Part shown: positions 1-8,796 of the stretch, piece after piece
Numbering within the stretch: position 1 is the first letter of the stretch
Layout: every line of letters starts with the position of its first letter
DNA from: JABDMD01 sp965203475
GTDB lineage: Bacteria; Pseudomonadota; Gammaproteobacteria; UBA4575
DNA: 64,000 nt
Reading direction: 5' to 3'
NCBI GenBank assembly: GCA_965203475.1
Contig: OZ241890.1
Location: 682,001 to 746,000 of the forward strand
Notes under the pieces: model-generated
Database searches by the model: none
Seen by the model: only the letters and a program-made list of their open reading frames with translations
Told to the model about the DNA's origin: nothing
Made by a program: the position numbers and the translations under genes

Positions 1-1
1 A

Positions 2-1204
2 TCCACGGATAAAAAACTTCAGTTAAGTGTGTGGACTGTAAAAGCCCATTCGGCCTTCGATACCAATCAATACGCAGATTCAGAACTAGCATATAAACAA
101 GCGCTTCAGCGAGTAGAGGCAGATAAAAAACTTAAAGACCCATTAAAGCAACGCTTGGCTGCTTCAATTTATAAACAAGGGGATGCAAGTAAAAAAGAAG
201 GCAACTTAAAAGCTGCAGTGAGTCATTATTTGCGAGTAGGGCAAGTGGTACCAGATGCAGAAATACGAGCAACTGCACAATATGATGCTTCTGCTGCATT
301 GTTGGAATTAGAGGATTGGAATAATGCAGCGAATACATTAGAAGATTTTCGATCTCGCTACCCAGAACATGAATTACAAGAAGATGTTACGCAGAAGCTA
401 GCCGTTTCATATGACAAGGATGGTCAGCATTTAAAAGCAGCAAAAGAATATGAACAAATTGCTGACGCTTCTAAAGACCCTGCACTGCAACGTGAAGCGA
501 GATTACATTCCGCTGAATTGTATGGCAAAGGAGGCGACATTCATGGCGCAGAAAAAATATTACTTACCTATATTGAACAACATCCTAAACCTGTAGAGTC
601 TGCAGTTGAAGCTATGCATAAGTTAGTCGTGATGTATGACCAACGTAAAAAAACTAAAGAGAAATTAAGTTGGCAAAGAAAAATTATCCAAACAGATACA
701 AAAGCAGGCGCTGAACGCACAGATCGCACGAAGTTTTTAGCCGCAAACGCAACCTTAGACCTTGCGCGACCGAAATATGATGCATTTAAACATATTCACT
801 TAACACATCCTTTAAAGAAAAGTTTAGAGCGTAAGAAAAAACAAATGCAAATTGTATTGGATGCGTATGAAGACGCAAGTAAGTACAAAGTTGCCGCAGT
901 TACAACAGCAGCCACCTATTGGACTGCAAAAATTTATCAGGACTTCAGTAAAGCTATTATGGATTCAGATCGACCCAAAGGCTTGTCCAAAGAAGAGATT
1001 GAGCAATATGAAATTTTATTGGAAGAACAAGCCTACCCATTCGAAGAAAAGGCAATTGAAATACATGAACTCAATATTGCACGCATTTCGGATGATGTAA
1101 ATGACGAATGGGTTAACAAGAGTATGACGGAATTAGCTGTACTAGCGCCTGCGCTCTATGTGAAAGCAGAAAGGAGTGAGAATGTTGTACAAAATATTTA
1201 TTAA
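2..1204 (+). CDS. TPR-repeat protein of an ExbB/ExbD/TonB-like operon, 5' end outside the window
   Basis: The reading frame is open from the first bases of the window, so the protein is N-terminally truncated; about 400 residues are visible. They are helical, with repeated TPR-like A/Y/A patterns (for example around EDWNNAANTLEDFRSRYPEHE and GQHLKAAKEYEQIA), a fold usually used for protein binding. The gene overlaps the downstream TPR lipoprotein start and leads a run of same-strand genes encoding ExbB, two ExbD and a TonB/AgmX-like protein. Large TPR proteins accompany such AglT/AgmX-type clusters, so an envelope or periplasmic scaffold role is inferred. No signal peptide can be judged because the true start is missing. 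Confidence 0.8.
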   Translation, partial: STDKKLQLSVWTVKAHSAFDTNQYADSELAYKQALQRVEADKKLKDPLKQRLAASIYKQGDASKKEGNLKAAVSHYLRVGQVVPDAEIRATAQYDASAALLELEDWNNAANTLEDFRSRYPEHELQEDVTQKLAVSYDKDGQHLKAAKEYEQIADASKDPALQREARLHSAELYGKGGDIHGAEKILLTYIEQHPKPVESAVEAMHKLVVMYDQRKKTKEKLSWQRKIIQTDTKAGAERTDRTKFLAANATLDLARPKYDAFKHIHLTHPLKKSLERKKKQMQIVLDAYEDASKYKVAAVTTAATYWTAKIYQDFSKAIMDSDRPKGLSKEEIEQYEILLEEQAYPFEEKAIEIHELNIARISDDVNDEWVNKSMTELAVLAPALYVKAERSENVVQNIY

Positions 1205-1805
1205 TTTAATCGTCTTATCACTTTTTGTACTGATGGTAAGTTGCGCAAATATACCATCAATAAATAAGTCAATGAGCACATCAAATGAAAGTGGGCAAAC
1301 TGATATTGTTGTGAATAAGCCTAACTTTGAGGTGAATGAAGAAACTGTAGCTGCATATGAAAATGCGCTTTCGCATATGAAATCAAGAAACTATGCAGAA
1401 GCAATATTTGAAATGCAAAAAGTAGCAAGCATGGATGAAAGAATTTCAGGTCCCTGGGTAAATATTGGAGTGGCACAAAAGCAATTAGGTGATTTAAGAC
1501 AAGCAGAAATCGCGTACGAAAAAGCGATTTCGATCAATCCTAAAAATCACTTTGCACTCAATAATTTAGCCATTTTAAATAGGGAAAATGGTCAGTATGG
1601 AAAGGCCGAACGTCTATACAAAAAAGCGCTCTCCGCACGTCCGGATTATAAAAACGCCCATCTGAATCTAGCTATATTGTGTGACGTATATTTAAGGAAA
1701 ATAGACTGTGCATTAGAGCATTATCAGCAATATTTGGACTTGAGTGGAGGCCAAGACAAACAGGTAATTGCATGGATGGCGCAGCTTGAAAGTCAAGGTA
1801 GTTAA
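1182..1805 (+). CDS. TPR-repeat lipoprotein
   Basis: A 207-residue protein. ATG at 1182 is preferred over GTG 1176 because AAGGAG (1171-1176) sits five bases before it. The N terminus is a lipoprotein signal: a hydrophobic stretch ending LMVSC, the cysteine being the predicted lipidation site. Three TPR units follow in the second half (GPWVNIGVAQKQLGDLRQAE, NHFALNNLAILNRENGQYGK, NAHLNLAILCD). It overlaps the preceding TPR gene by 23 bases and is followed after two bases by the next gene, indicating one operon. It probably anchors the energy-transducing complex in the envelope; the exact partner is unknown. Confidence 0.8.
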   Translation: MLYKIFINLIVLSLFVLMVSCANIPSINKSMSTSNESGQTDIVVNKPNFEVNEETVAAYENALSHMKSRNYAEAIFEMQKVASMDERISGPWVNIGVAQKQLGDLRQAEIAYEKAISINPKNHFALNNLAILNRENGQYGKAERLYKKALSARPDYKNAHLNLAILCDVYLRKIDCALEHYQQYLDLSGGQDKQVIAWMAQLESQGS

Positions 1806-1807
1806 GC

Positions 1808-2080
1808 ATGCCCACCATACTAAAACGTGTCTTCAAAATTTTAATTGCATTCGTGATTACTAGTGCCGTTTTTGCTGAAGATGCACAAGAGTTAGAAGGT
1901 ATTGATGTGATTGGTAACCGCGAGTTACCTAAAGCACTGGTGATTGTACCGTGGAAACCACCAGAGCCTGGTGAGTTGGATGGAAAACCAATACAAAGTT
2001 TAATTGATGAAGTGCTCGGACCTGTTGACAAGGACGTGCATAAACGAAAAGTAAGTTACTACGAACAGTATTACGAGTAA
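1808..2080 (+). CDS. Small secreted protein of unknown function in the ExbB/ExbD operon
   Basis: A 90-residue protein starting two bases after the TPR lipoprotein stop. It has a signal peptide (basic KRVFK, hydrophobic core, ITSAVFA cleavage region) and a mature part with the motif VIGNRELPKALVIVPWKPPEP. I do not recognise a named domain. Its position between the TPR lipoprotein and the ExbB-like gene suggests a periplasmic accessory factor of the same complex. The coding call rests on clean spacing, the signal peptide and lack of overlap. Confidence 0.7.
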   Translation: MPTILKRVFKILIAFVITSAVFAEDAQELEGIDVIGNRELPKALVIVPWKPPEPGELDGKPIQSLIDEVLGPVDKDVHKRKVSYYEQYYE

Positions 2081-2119
2081 TGGGATTTTATTTTAGGTAA
2101 ATACCTAAGGAGTAAGAAA

Positions 2120-2875
2120 ATGGAAGAGAATGGGTCAGAAGTCATGGCGGATGAAAATGCGCAGATGATGGCAGATGGAACTGAAGCAGTTACTGATGCC
2201 ATGATGGCAGGTGCTGAACCGCAAATGAGTGTATATGAAACTGTAGTTTCATTTTTTCAATCAGGTGGAATATTTATGATTCCAATCGCAATTATTTTAG
2301 CTATAGGTTTAGCAATAGCGATTGAGCGTTATTTATATCTATCTGCCTCACGTACACGCAATCAATTAGCTTGGAATAAAATGCAAGGCGCTTTAAAGAG
2401 CGGAAATTTAACTCAAGCCATGGGATTTGCAGAAAAGTCTAAAGCAGCAGTGAGCCGCATTATTCATTATGGGTTTATGCGCGCTAAAACTTCTCGCAGA
2501 CGTGATGATGTAGAAATTGCAATGGAAGAGGGTTTGATGGAAGTTCTTCCTAAATTAGAAAAGCGTACACATTATCTAGCGACTTTTGCAAACATTGCTA
2601 CGTTGTTAGGACTGTTAGGAACCATTATTGGTCTGATTGGGGCATTTACTTCAATTTCAGAAGCCAATCCTGCAGATAAAGCAGATATATTATCGGCAAA
2701 TATTTCAGTCGCTATGAATACAACAGCGTTTGGATTAATGGTTGGTATCCCGCTTTTGCTTATGCATGCATGGCTTTCCACGAAGACCACGGAAATTGTT
2801 GACAGTCTAGAGATGGCATCTGTCAAAGTGTTGAACTTTGTAACAGATCGCAAACCATCTGAAGCTCAAGCGTAA
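2120..2875 (+). CDS. MotA/TolQ/ExbB proton channel family protein
   Basis: A 251-residue membrane protein with AAGGAG about eight bases before ATG 2120. An acidic N-terminal extension (about 1-45) is followed by a membrane segment (GIFMIPIAIILAIGLAIAIE, about 51-70) and two more hydrophobic segments around 155-175 and 198-220. LATFANIATLLGLLGTIIGL is the conserved ExbB/TolQ core. Such proteins form the pentameric stator that couples proton flow with ExbD to drive a TonB-like protein. Two ExbD genes follow directly. The associated TonB-like partner is of the AgmX/PglI kind, so this is probably not a classical siderophore TonB system. Confidence 0.9.
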   Translation: MEENGSEVMADENAQMMADGTEAVTDAMMAGAEPQMSVYETVVSFFQSGGIFMIPIAIILAIGLAIAIERYLYLSASRTRNQLAWNKMQGALKSGNLTQAMGFAEKSKAAVSRIIHYGFMRAKTSRRRDDVEIAMEEGLMEVLPKLEKRTHYLATFANIATLLGLLGTIIGLIGAFTSISEANPADKADILSANISVAMNTTAFGLMVGIPLLLMHAWLSTKTTEIVDSLEMASVKVLNFVTDRKPSEAQA

Positions 2876-2898
2876 ATAATAAACAGGCATTTTTTGAA

Positions 2899-3399
2899 AT
2901 GGTTTCTAAGAGACGTTGGCGAAAACGTTTTGCTAAGCAACAGGCCGAGCTAAGTGTTACGCCGTTTTTAAATTTAATGGTAATACTTGTGCCATTCTTA
3001 TTAATCATGTTGGTATTTGCCAAGATCACCATTTTAGAACTCCATTTGCCAGCGGCATCCAATCAAGCTCTTCTTGATCGAAAGCCTTTAGTACTCGAGG
3101 TAATAGTGAAAGAGGATCGATTGATTGTGCAGGATAAAAACGGCAGCTTTAGGCGTCATATTATTCAAAAAACAGACGAAGGTTATGATGTAACGTTGCT
3201 ATCAAGAACATTGCAAGCCGTTAAATACAAGTACCCCGATAATGTTGCAGCATCTATTCTTCTTGACCCAGATATAGCTTATGAAAGCCTTGTATTGGTG
3301 ATGGATGCGGTACGCGCAATCGATATAGAAAATGAAAATGGAGACTTTACTCGTGCCGAATTATTTCCCGAAATTTCTTTGGGCGATGCACCTGCATAG
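2899..3399 (+). CDS. ExbD/TolR-type biopolymer transport protein (first copy)
   Basis: A 166-residue protein with a basic N terminus, one membrane segment (about 20-41, LSVTPFLNLMVILVPFLLIM) and a periplasmic domain. ExbD/TolR proteins carry an essential membrane Asp in the motif LNVTPLVDVML. Here the equivalent position reads TPFLNLMVI, with Asn instead of Asp, so this copy may have lost proton coupling and act structurally. It lies between exbB and a second exbD in one operon. Confidence 0.85.
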   Translation: MVSKRRWRKRFAKQQAELSVTPFLNLMVILVPFLLIMLVFAKITILELHLPAASNQALLDRKPLVLEVIVKEDRLIVQDKNGSFRRHIIQKTDEGYDVTLLSRTLQAVKYKYPDNVAASILLDPDIAYESLVLVMDAVRAIDIENENGDFTRAELFPEISLGDAPA

Positions 3400-3430
3400 T
3401 TTAGTAGCAAACAAATTAAGGATAATTTGA

Positions 3431-3940
3431 ATGTCAGTTGGAACTAGAAGAATTGCTCGAATGGAACGTCAACATGGGCGTGCCAAAAAGCAACCTGCTT
3501 TTAATATTGTTTCTTTGATGGATATATTCACCATTTTGGTGTTTTTCTTGTTGGTGAACACGAATGAAATTACTCCTTTGCCTAATCCCAAGGGCATTCA
3601 AATGCCTGAATCCATTTCAGAAGTTTCGCCACAAGAATCTGTAGTAGTAATGCTTAGCAAAGATGCAGTACGACTACAGGGTGAAGATGTCATTACAATT
3701 GAAGAGGTGATGAAAGAAAATTCAATCGAAGTTTCATTGTTTGTAGAAAAATTAAAAAAGTTAGCCAATGAAGTAGAACCAGTTTCCGAAGAAGATCCAG
3801 AACGCGAAGTTACTATTATGGGGGATAAAGAAGTTCCATATAAAGTATTGGATCGAGTGATGCGCTTGTGTGCAACCTACGCAGGATTTTCCAAAATTTC
3901 TTTATCCGTAATTCAAAAAGAAACACAAATTGAGTCGTGA
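3431..3940 (+). CDS. ExbD/TolR-type biopolymer transport protein (second copy)
   Basis: A 169-residue protein. After a basic N terminus the membrane segment contains FNIVSLMDIFTILVFFLLV, which keeps the Asp expected of functional ExbD/TolR proteins (SLMDIFTIL). A periplasmic domain of about 120 residues follows. With the first ExbD copy it would form a heteromeric partner of the ExbB-like channel. It overlaps or abuts the next gene (stop at 3938-3940, next ATG at 3942), suggesting translational coupling. Confidence 0.88.
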   Translation: MSVGTRRIARMERQHGRAKKQPAFNIVSLMDIFTILVFFLLVNTNEITPLPNPKGIQMPESISEVSPQESVVVMLSKDAVRLQGEDVITIEEVMKENSIEVSLFVEKLKKLANEVEPVSEEDPEREVTIMGDKEVPYKVLDRVMRLCATYAGFSKISLSVIQKETQIES

Positions 3941-3941
3941 T

Positions 3942-4932
3942 ATGGCAGCGGTAATTGCAAATACATTTTATCAACATGATTTACCATGGACGATTCAAAA
4001 GGTTGATCAAGAACGTTTTAATAAATTACTACGTTGGTCTGTTTCAGCTGTAATTGTATTAATTTTCTTGTTTGCATTTTTACCGTTACCAGAAGCAGAA
4101 AAACCCGAAAAAGAAGAGCCAGAACGCTTAGTTAAGTTGATTCCTAAAGTTGAGGTTCCACCGCCGCCTCCACCAAAAGTTACGCCTGTAGAAAGAAAGG
4201 TGAAGCCAAAGCCGAAGCCTAAAAAGGTTCAACCGAAGCCAAAACCTAAAAAAGAACCGATTAAAACTGCAGCCAAACCAAAGAAAGCTCCAATTCCTAC
4301 TAAGTCTGCACGAGAAGTAGCTTCTAGCGCTGGATTGTTAGCGATGAAAGATGACTTGTCAGATCTTAAAAATGAAACATCGGCACAAACTTTAGGCGAG
4401 CGCTCACTTAATAGGAGTGGTACAGAAGGTAAGGCGGTACAGCGATCATTAGTGACTAAAAACTATGGAAAAGCCAGTAGTGGAATTAATACTGCCAATT
4501 TAAGTACGAGTACTGGTGGAAATGGTTTAGGTGGTAGGTCTGCAGGTAAAGTCGGTGGTGTTGCAGGACTTGGTAACGGTGGCGGTACTGGTAGTGGTAG
4601 TGGCGATGGTTCAGGAAATGGCGATGGCACAGGTTATGGAAAAACACGAGACTTAGAAAAAATTCAAATCACATTTGATCGGAACAAAAGCAGCCTGTTC
4701 ACGATGTACAATCGGGAATTGCGGAAAGATGCAAGCCTGCAAGGTAAAGTTGTATTAAATATAACAATCGCACCTTCGGGCAAGGTAACCTCATATAAAT
4801 ATTGTTTCAAGTGAATTAGGGAATCCAGAATTGGAACAAAAACTTCTACAGAGAGTGAAACTAATTAATTTTGGTGCAGAAGATGTTCCTCCGTTCACAT
4901 TTAACTATCCAATCGATTTTTATCCTGTATAA
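3942..4932 (+). pseudogene. TonB/AgmX-like energy transducer with a single-base frameshift near its 3' end
   Basis: Starts at ATG 3942, or TTG 3930, which would overlap the ExbD stop. Order of features: cytoplasmic N terminus, one membrane segment (about 30-47), a Pro/Lys-rich rod (PPPPPPK, then KPKPKPKK-type repeats), a Gly/Ser-rich linker and the start of an AgmX/PglI-type TonB C-terminal domain. The frame stops at 4812-4814 after ...GKVTSYKYCFK. Removing one T near 4794 restores TSINIVSSELGNPELEQK and a full C-terminal domain ending PIDFYPV at 4930-4932. This is either a real frameshift that removes about 46 residues or a sequencing error. The protein would connect the inner-membrane motor to an outer-membrane partner. 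Confidence 0.8.
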
Positions 4933-4945
4933 GCAATTTATTGCT

Positions 4946-5578
4946 TTGCGATCCACGATCCTACCTAGTTATGGTTTTGTATTAATTTTTATTTGCCTAA
5001 ATGTTTCTGCTCAAGAAAATGATTGGGAACTAAGTGGCACATTTGTTGGTAGTAAAATTTCACATGCCATGTTCGTAGACACACAGGGCAATGATGTACT
5101 CGTGAAATTAGGCGACTATATAGAAAATTGTAAATTAGTTGATGTATTGAATGGTTCTGTAAAATTACGATGTAATTCAAGTGAAGTTACCTTATTGTTA
5201 AGAAATAGTGTAGGAGATCTGACAAACCCAACTCGCTATGAAAATCTAGTTACTAATCAAAAATCAATTAGTTTAAGTCGTAAAGAAATCTCAAAATTTG
5301 TAAAAAATAAACAACGGCTTGTTTCAGAGTTTGAGTTCCTGCCTATTCATAACGAACAAAAAATTATTGGTTATGAGCTCTCAAGAATTCACCCCAATTC
5401 ACAGGTAGCACAGCTTGGTCTGCATAATGGGGATATCGTAACTTCAATAAATGGTATACCTGCATCAGATACCCTGCAATTCATGCACGGGCTAAATGAA
5501 TTAAAAGACTTGAGTAATATTACCGTACAAGTGGACCGCTATGGGCAAATCTATGCATATACTTATTTATTAGAATAG
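4946..5578 (+). CDS. GspC-like periplasmic protein with PDZ domain
   Basis: About 210 residues if TTG 4946 is the start. An upstream GTG at 4871 would extend it but overlaps the restored end of the TonB-like gene. From 4946 the product begins with a convincing signal sequence (arginine, hydrophobic core, NVSAQ). The first half resembles the homology region of type II secretion GspC (GTFVGSKISHAMFVDTQGND, KLGDYIENCKLVDVL). The C-terminal third is a PDZ-like domain (HPNSQVAQLGLHNGDIVTSI NG). It closes the TPR/ExbB/ExbD/TonB operon and could link the motor to an outer-membrane or secretion component. No other secretion gene is visible. Confidence 0.72.
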   Translation: MRSTILPSYGFVLIFICLNVSAQENDWELSGTFVGSKISHAMFVDTQGNDVLVKLGDYIENCKLVDVLNGSVKLRCNSSEVTLLLRNSVGDLTNPTRYENLVTNQKSISLSRKEISKFVKNKQRLVSEFEFLPIHNEQKIIGYELSRIHPNSQVAQLGLHNGDIVTSINGIPASDTLQFMHGLNELKDLSNITVQVDRYGQIYAYTYLLE

Positions 5579-5776
5579 TACGGCTAATATTCTTATATAA
5601 ATCCATATATAACAGATATATACAGAAGTATTATAATTTAAATTCTCATTATTATCTGAACCGGTTTTAACCGTTACATCTTCCTAAAGCGACATCAAAT
5701 TATCCTGTCTACGTACGGCCTAGAGTACAATAGAATTAACGTTAATCATTATTGAACAACCTTGGAGGATTCCGTA

Positions 5777-8263
5777 ATGACACTTCTGGTTTGGTTAATT
5801 GTAATTGGTGCGCTTGTATTTGGTCTTTCAAAAACTAAATGGTCTTACGATGTTTGGGTTCTAATTATTGGTGGCTCATTACTGGCTTTAACGATTTCAC
5901 CTTTTTTAGGTGGCTTAGCTGCTTGGCTTTTATGGGGGCTGTTCCTATTACTTGTGCTTATCAATATCAGCCAAGTTCGAATAAATTATCTTAGTAAACC
6001 CATGTATGGATACATACAAAAAATTCTTCCACCCATGTCGGATACCGAACGTGCAGCCATTGAAGCCGGTACTGCATGGTGGGAAGCCGAGTTATTTAGA
6101 GGAGACCCTGATTGGTCACAATTGTTGCAGCATAAAACTTCAGAATTAAATGAAGAAGAGCAGGCTTTTATGGATGGGCCTGTTGAACAGTTTTGTCAAA
6201 TGATTGATGACTGGGAAATTACGCATGAACGAAACGATCTTCCAGAAGCAGCGTGGGAATTTTTAAAGAAAAATAAATTTTTCGGCATGATAATTCCAAA
6301 AAAATATGGTGGGTTAGAATTTTCTGCCATTGCGCATTCTTCAGTAGTAATGAAAATTTCTACTCGCAGTGGTACAGCTGGGGTTACCGTGATGGTGCCT
6401 AATTCATTAGGCCCGGCAGAACTGTTGTTACATTACGGTACAAACGAACAAAAAGATTATTACTTACCACGATTAGCTATTGGGAAAGAAATTCCCTGCT
6501 TTGCGTTAACGGGACCCAATGCAGGTTCAGATGCTGGTGCTATTCCAGATACAGGAATTGTCTGTAAAGGAACATACAAAGGTAAAAAAGTTTTAGGATT
6601 ACGATGTAATTGGTCAAAACGATACATCACCTTGGGCCCTGTTGCGACTGTACTTGGATTAGCGTTTAAAGCGTACGACCCTGATGGCTTGTTGGGAGAC
6701 CAAGAGGATTTGGGAATTACCTGCGCATTAATTCCAACAGATACGCCTGGCGTGAGCATAGGTAATCGGCACTTACCTTTAAACTCTTCATTTCAAAATG
6801 GGCCCAACTGGGGTAATGATGTATTTGTTCCCATGGAGTGGATTATTGGTGGGCAAGAACAGATTGGTAATGGTTGGCGTATGTTAGTTGAGTGCTTGTC
6901 TGTGGGACGCGGGATTTCATTACCTGCGTTAGGTACCGGCGCAGGAAAATTTTCGAGTTATATGACCGGTGCTTATGCTGCTATTCGAAAACAATTCAAT
7001 GTACCCATTGGAAAATTTGAAGGTATTGAAGAAGCGCTTACTAGAATTGGTGGTATTACCTATATGATGGAAGCCGGTCGTCGCTTAACGGCTTCTGCAA
7101 TAGATCATGGTGAAAAGCCTTCCGTAGTAACTGCAATACTTAAATATCACAACACCGAAGGCATGCGTCAGGTGGTAAATGATGCCATGGACGTACATGG
7201 AGGGCGTGGAATTTGTATGGGGCCAAATAATTATCTTGCCCGTGCCTATCAATCCATTCCTATTAGTGTAACGGTTGAAGGTGCAAATATTCTTACTCGT
7301 AGTTTAATTATTTTTGGCCAAGGTGCTATGCGTTGCCATCCACACTTAATTGAAGAAGTAAATGCAGCATCCAATCCAGACCCAGAACAAGGACTTCTAC
7401 AATTTGACCGCGCATTGCATAAACATATGGGCTATGCCGTTTCGAATGGTGCGCGTTCATTTTTATATGGACTTACACGAAGTCGTCTCGCACCAAGTCC
7501 CATCGAAGGACCTACGAAAGGTTATTTCAAACGACTAGCGCGTATGAGCGCAAGTTATTCGTTTATCTCAGACTTTGCTATGTTATTTCTGGGTGGTGGA
7601 TTAAAACGTAAAGAAAAATTATCAGGACGTTTTGCAGATGCTTTGAGTTATATGTATCTATGTTCTGCGGTTTTAAAACGTTTTGAAGATACCGGAAGAC
7701 CTGCTGAGGACTTACCACTTGTAGAGTGGAGTGCAAAATATTGTCTTTACCATATACAGGATGCACTCGATGAAATTATGCGTAATTTTCCTTCTGTATT
7801 CTTTGGCCAAGTGTTACGTTTGATTGTTTTTCCAACGGGGAAAAGTTTGCGCTATCCAAACGATAAACTCGGACAGAAAGTGGCGCAGTTGTTGATCCAA
7901 CCCTCAGCTGCAAGAGATCGTTTAGTGGATGGCGTGTATCAATCCAATGACCCCAAAGACCCTATCGGTATGGTGCAACACGCGTTTCATGCCAGCATGG
8001 CTGCGAAAAAAGCTGAACGTAAACTTAAGCAGGCGAAGATCTTTCCGCCTGAGCTAGGAAGATCAAGCAATTGGTTACAAGATGCTGTAAAACAAGATGT
8101 AATCACAAAACCGGAGGCAAAATTAGTTGAAGAAGCTTATACGGCTACACAAGCGGCCATCATGGTTGATGATTTTCCTGCGGATAAAAAAGTAGCTGTG
8201 AAGAAAAAAAGTACGCCTAAAAAGAAAAAAGCAGTACGCAAATCTAGAAAGAAAGCTGCGTAA
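5777..8263 (+). CDS. fadE: Acyl-CoA dehydrogenase FadE
   Basis: An 828-residue enzyme catalysing the first step of fatty acid beta-oxidation (FAD-dependent formation of trans-2-enoyl-CoA). ATG 5777 is chosen over TTG 5762 because GGAGG lies eight bases upstream. The N terminus has membrane segments (about 1-65), as in the long membrane-linked FadE of gammaproteobacteria (E. coli 814 residues). The acyl-CoA dehydrogenase core follows, with ALTGPNAGSDAGA (substrate/FAD contact) and VHGGRGICMGPNNYL near the active site. The C terminus ends in a Lys-rich, low-complexity tail of about 25 residues. The gene appears monocistronic or paired with the downstream thioesterase. Confidence 0.95.
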   Translation: MTLLVWLIVIGALVFGLSKTKWSYDVWVLIIGGSLLALTISPFLGGLAAWLLWGLFLLLVLINISQVRINYLSKPMYGYIQKILPPMSDTERAAIEAGTAWWEAELFRGDPDWSQLLQHKTSELNEEEQAFMDGPVEQFCQMIDDWEITHERNDLPEAAWEFLKKNKFFGMIIPKKYGGLEFSAIAHSSVVMKISTRSGTAGVTVMVPNSLGPAELLLHYGTNEQKDYYLPRLAIGKEIPCFALTGPNAGSDAGAIPDTGIVCKGTYKGKKVLGLRCNWSKRYITLGPVATVLGLAFKAYDPDGLLGDQEDLGITCALIPTDTPGVSIGNRHLPLNSSFQNGPNWGNDVFVPMEWIIGGQEQIGNGWRMLVECLSVGRGISLPALGTGAGKFSSYMTGAYAAIRKQFNVPIGKFEGIEEALTRIGGITYMMEAGRRLTASAIDHGEKPSVVTAILKYHNTEGMRQVVNDAMDVHGGRGICMGPNNYLARAYQSIPISVTVEGANILTRSLIIFGQGAMRCHPHLIEEVNAASNPDPEQGLLQFDRALHKHMGYAVSNGARSFLYGLTRSRLAPSPIEGPTKGYFKRLARMSASYSFISDFAMLFLGGGLKRKEKLSGRFADALSYMYLCSAVLKRFEDTGRPAEDLPLVEWSAKYCLYHIQDALDEIMRNFPSVFFGQVLRLIVFPTGKSLRYPNDKLGQKVAQLLIQPSAARDRLVDGVYQSNDPKDPIGMVQHAFHASMAAKKAERKLKQAKIFPPELGRSSNWLQDAVKQDVITKPEAKLVEEAYTATQAAIMVDDFPADKKVAVKKKSTPKKKKAVRKSRKKAA

Positions 8264-8316
8264 TAAATTTCATTAGCGAATTATTTATCAAAATTTTGCG
8301 CATAGAAAAATTTTAA

Positions 8317-8778
8317 ATGTCTGATGCAGAGCTAGGAGGAGCAATAAAACGGCTTGAGAATTTTGAGCCGTTTAAAATGATGCAAGTGAAAATTCTTGAG
8401 CTATCTCCGGATTGGCGAAAGATTAGATTACTTCTTCCATTAACACATGCAGCTACAAATCATCAAGGAACCATGTTTGGTGGTTTTATGGCATCACTCG
8501 CAGATCCTATTGCTGCATTATCATGCGGTAAATTGTTTCCCGGTTATGCAGCCTGGACGAGAAAATTAACTGTCGATTTTATTAAAGCGGGGATCGGTGA
8601 TTTAGAACTACGATTTGAGTTTCCGGCGGAGCTAGAGCCTGTAATCAAAAAAGATTTGGAAGAAAAGAATCGAAGTACACCAACGTTTGAGTATGGGTAT
8701 TATCTAAAGGATGAGACATTGTGTGCAAAAGTAGAGTGCATCGTAGCGTTACGTCCACTTGGATACAGAAAAAATTAA
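8317..8778 (+). CDS. Hotdog-fold thioesterase-like protein (DUF4442/PaaI type)
   Basis: A 153-residue protein with hotdog thioesterase features: the helix region HQGTMFGGFMASLADPIAAL matches the PaaI/DUF4442 pattern, followed by beta strands (WTRKLTVDFIKAGIGDLELR and CAKVECIVALRPLG). Such proteins hydrolyse acyl-CoA or acyl-ACP thioesters. It lies 53 bases behind fadE on the same strand, which fits a housekeeping role in acyl-CoA turnover. The exact substrate cannot be inferred. Confidence 0.8.
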   Translation: MSDAELGGAIKRLENFEPFKMMQVKILELSPDWRKIRLLLPLTHAATNHQGTMFGGFMASLADPIAALSCGKLFPGYAAWTRKLTVDFIKAGIGDLELRFEFPAELEPVIKKDLEEKNRSTPTFEYGYYLKDETLCAKVECIVALRPLGYRKN

Positions 8779-8796
8779 TTTGAATGTTTTTTTCAA

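Noticed and set aside
5660..5676. AACCGGTTTTAACCGTT before fadE as a fatty-acid regulator operator
   Set aside because: Only imperfectly symmetric and it does not match the FadR or PsrA consensus as I know them.
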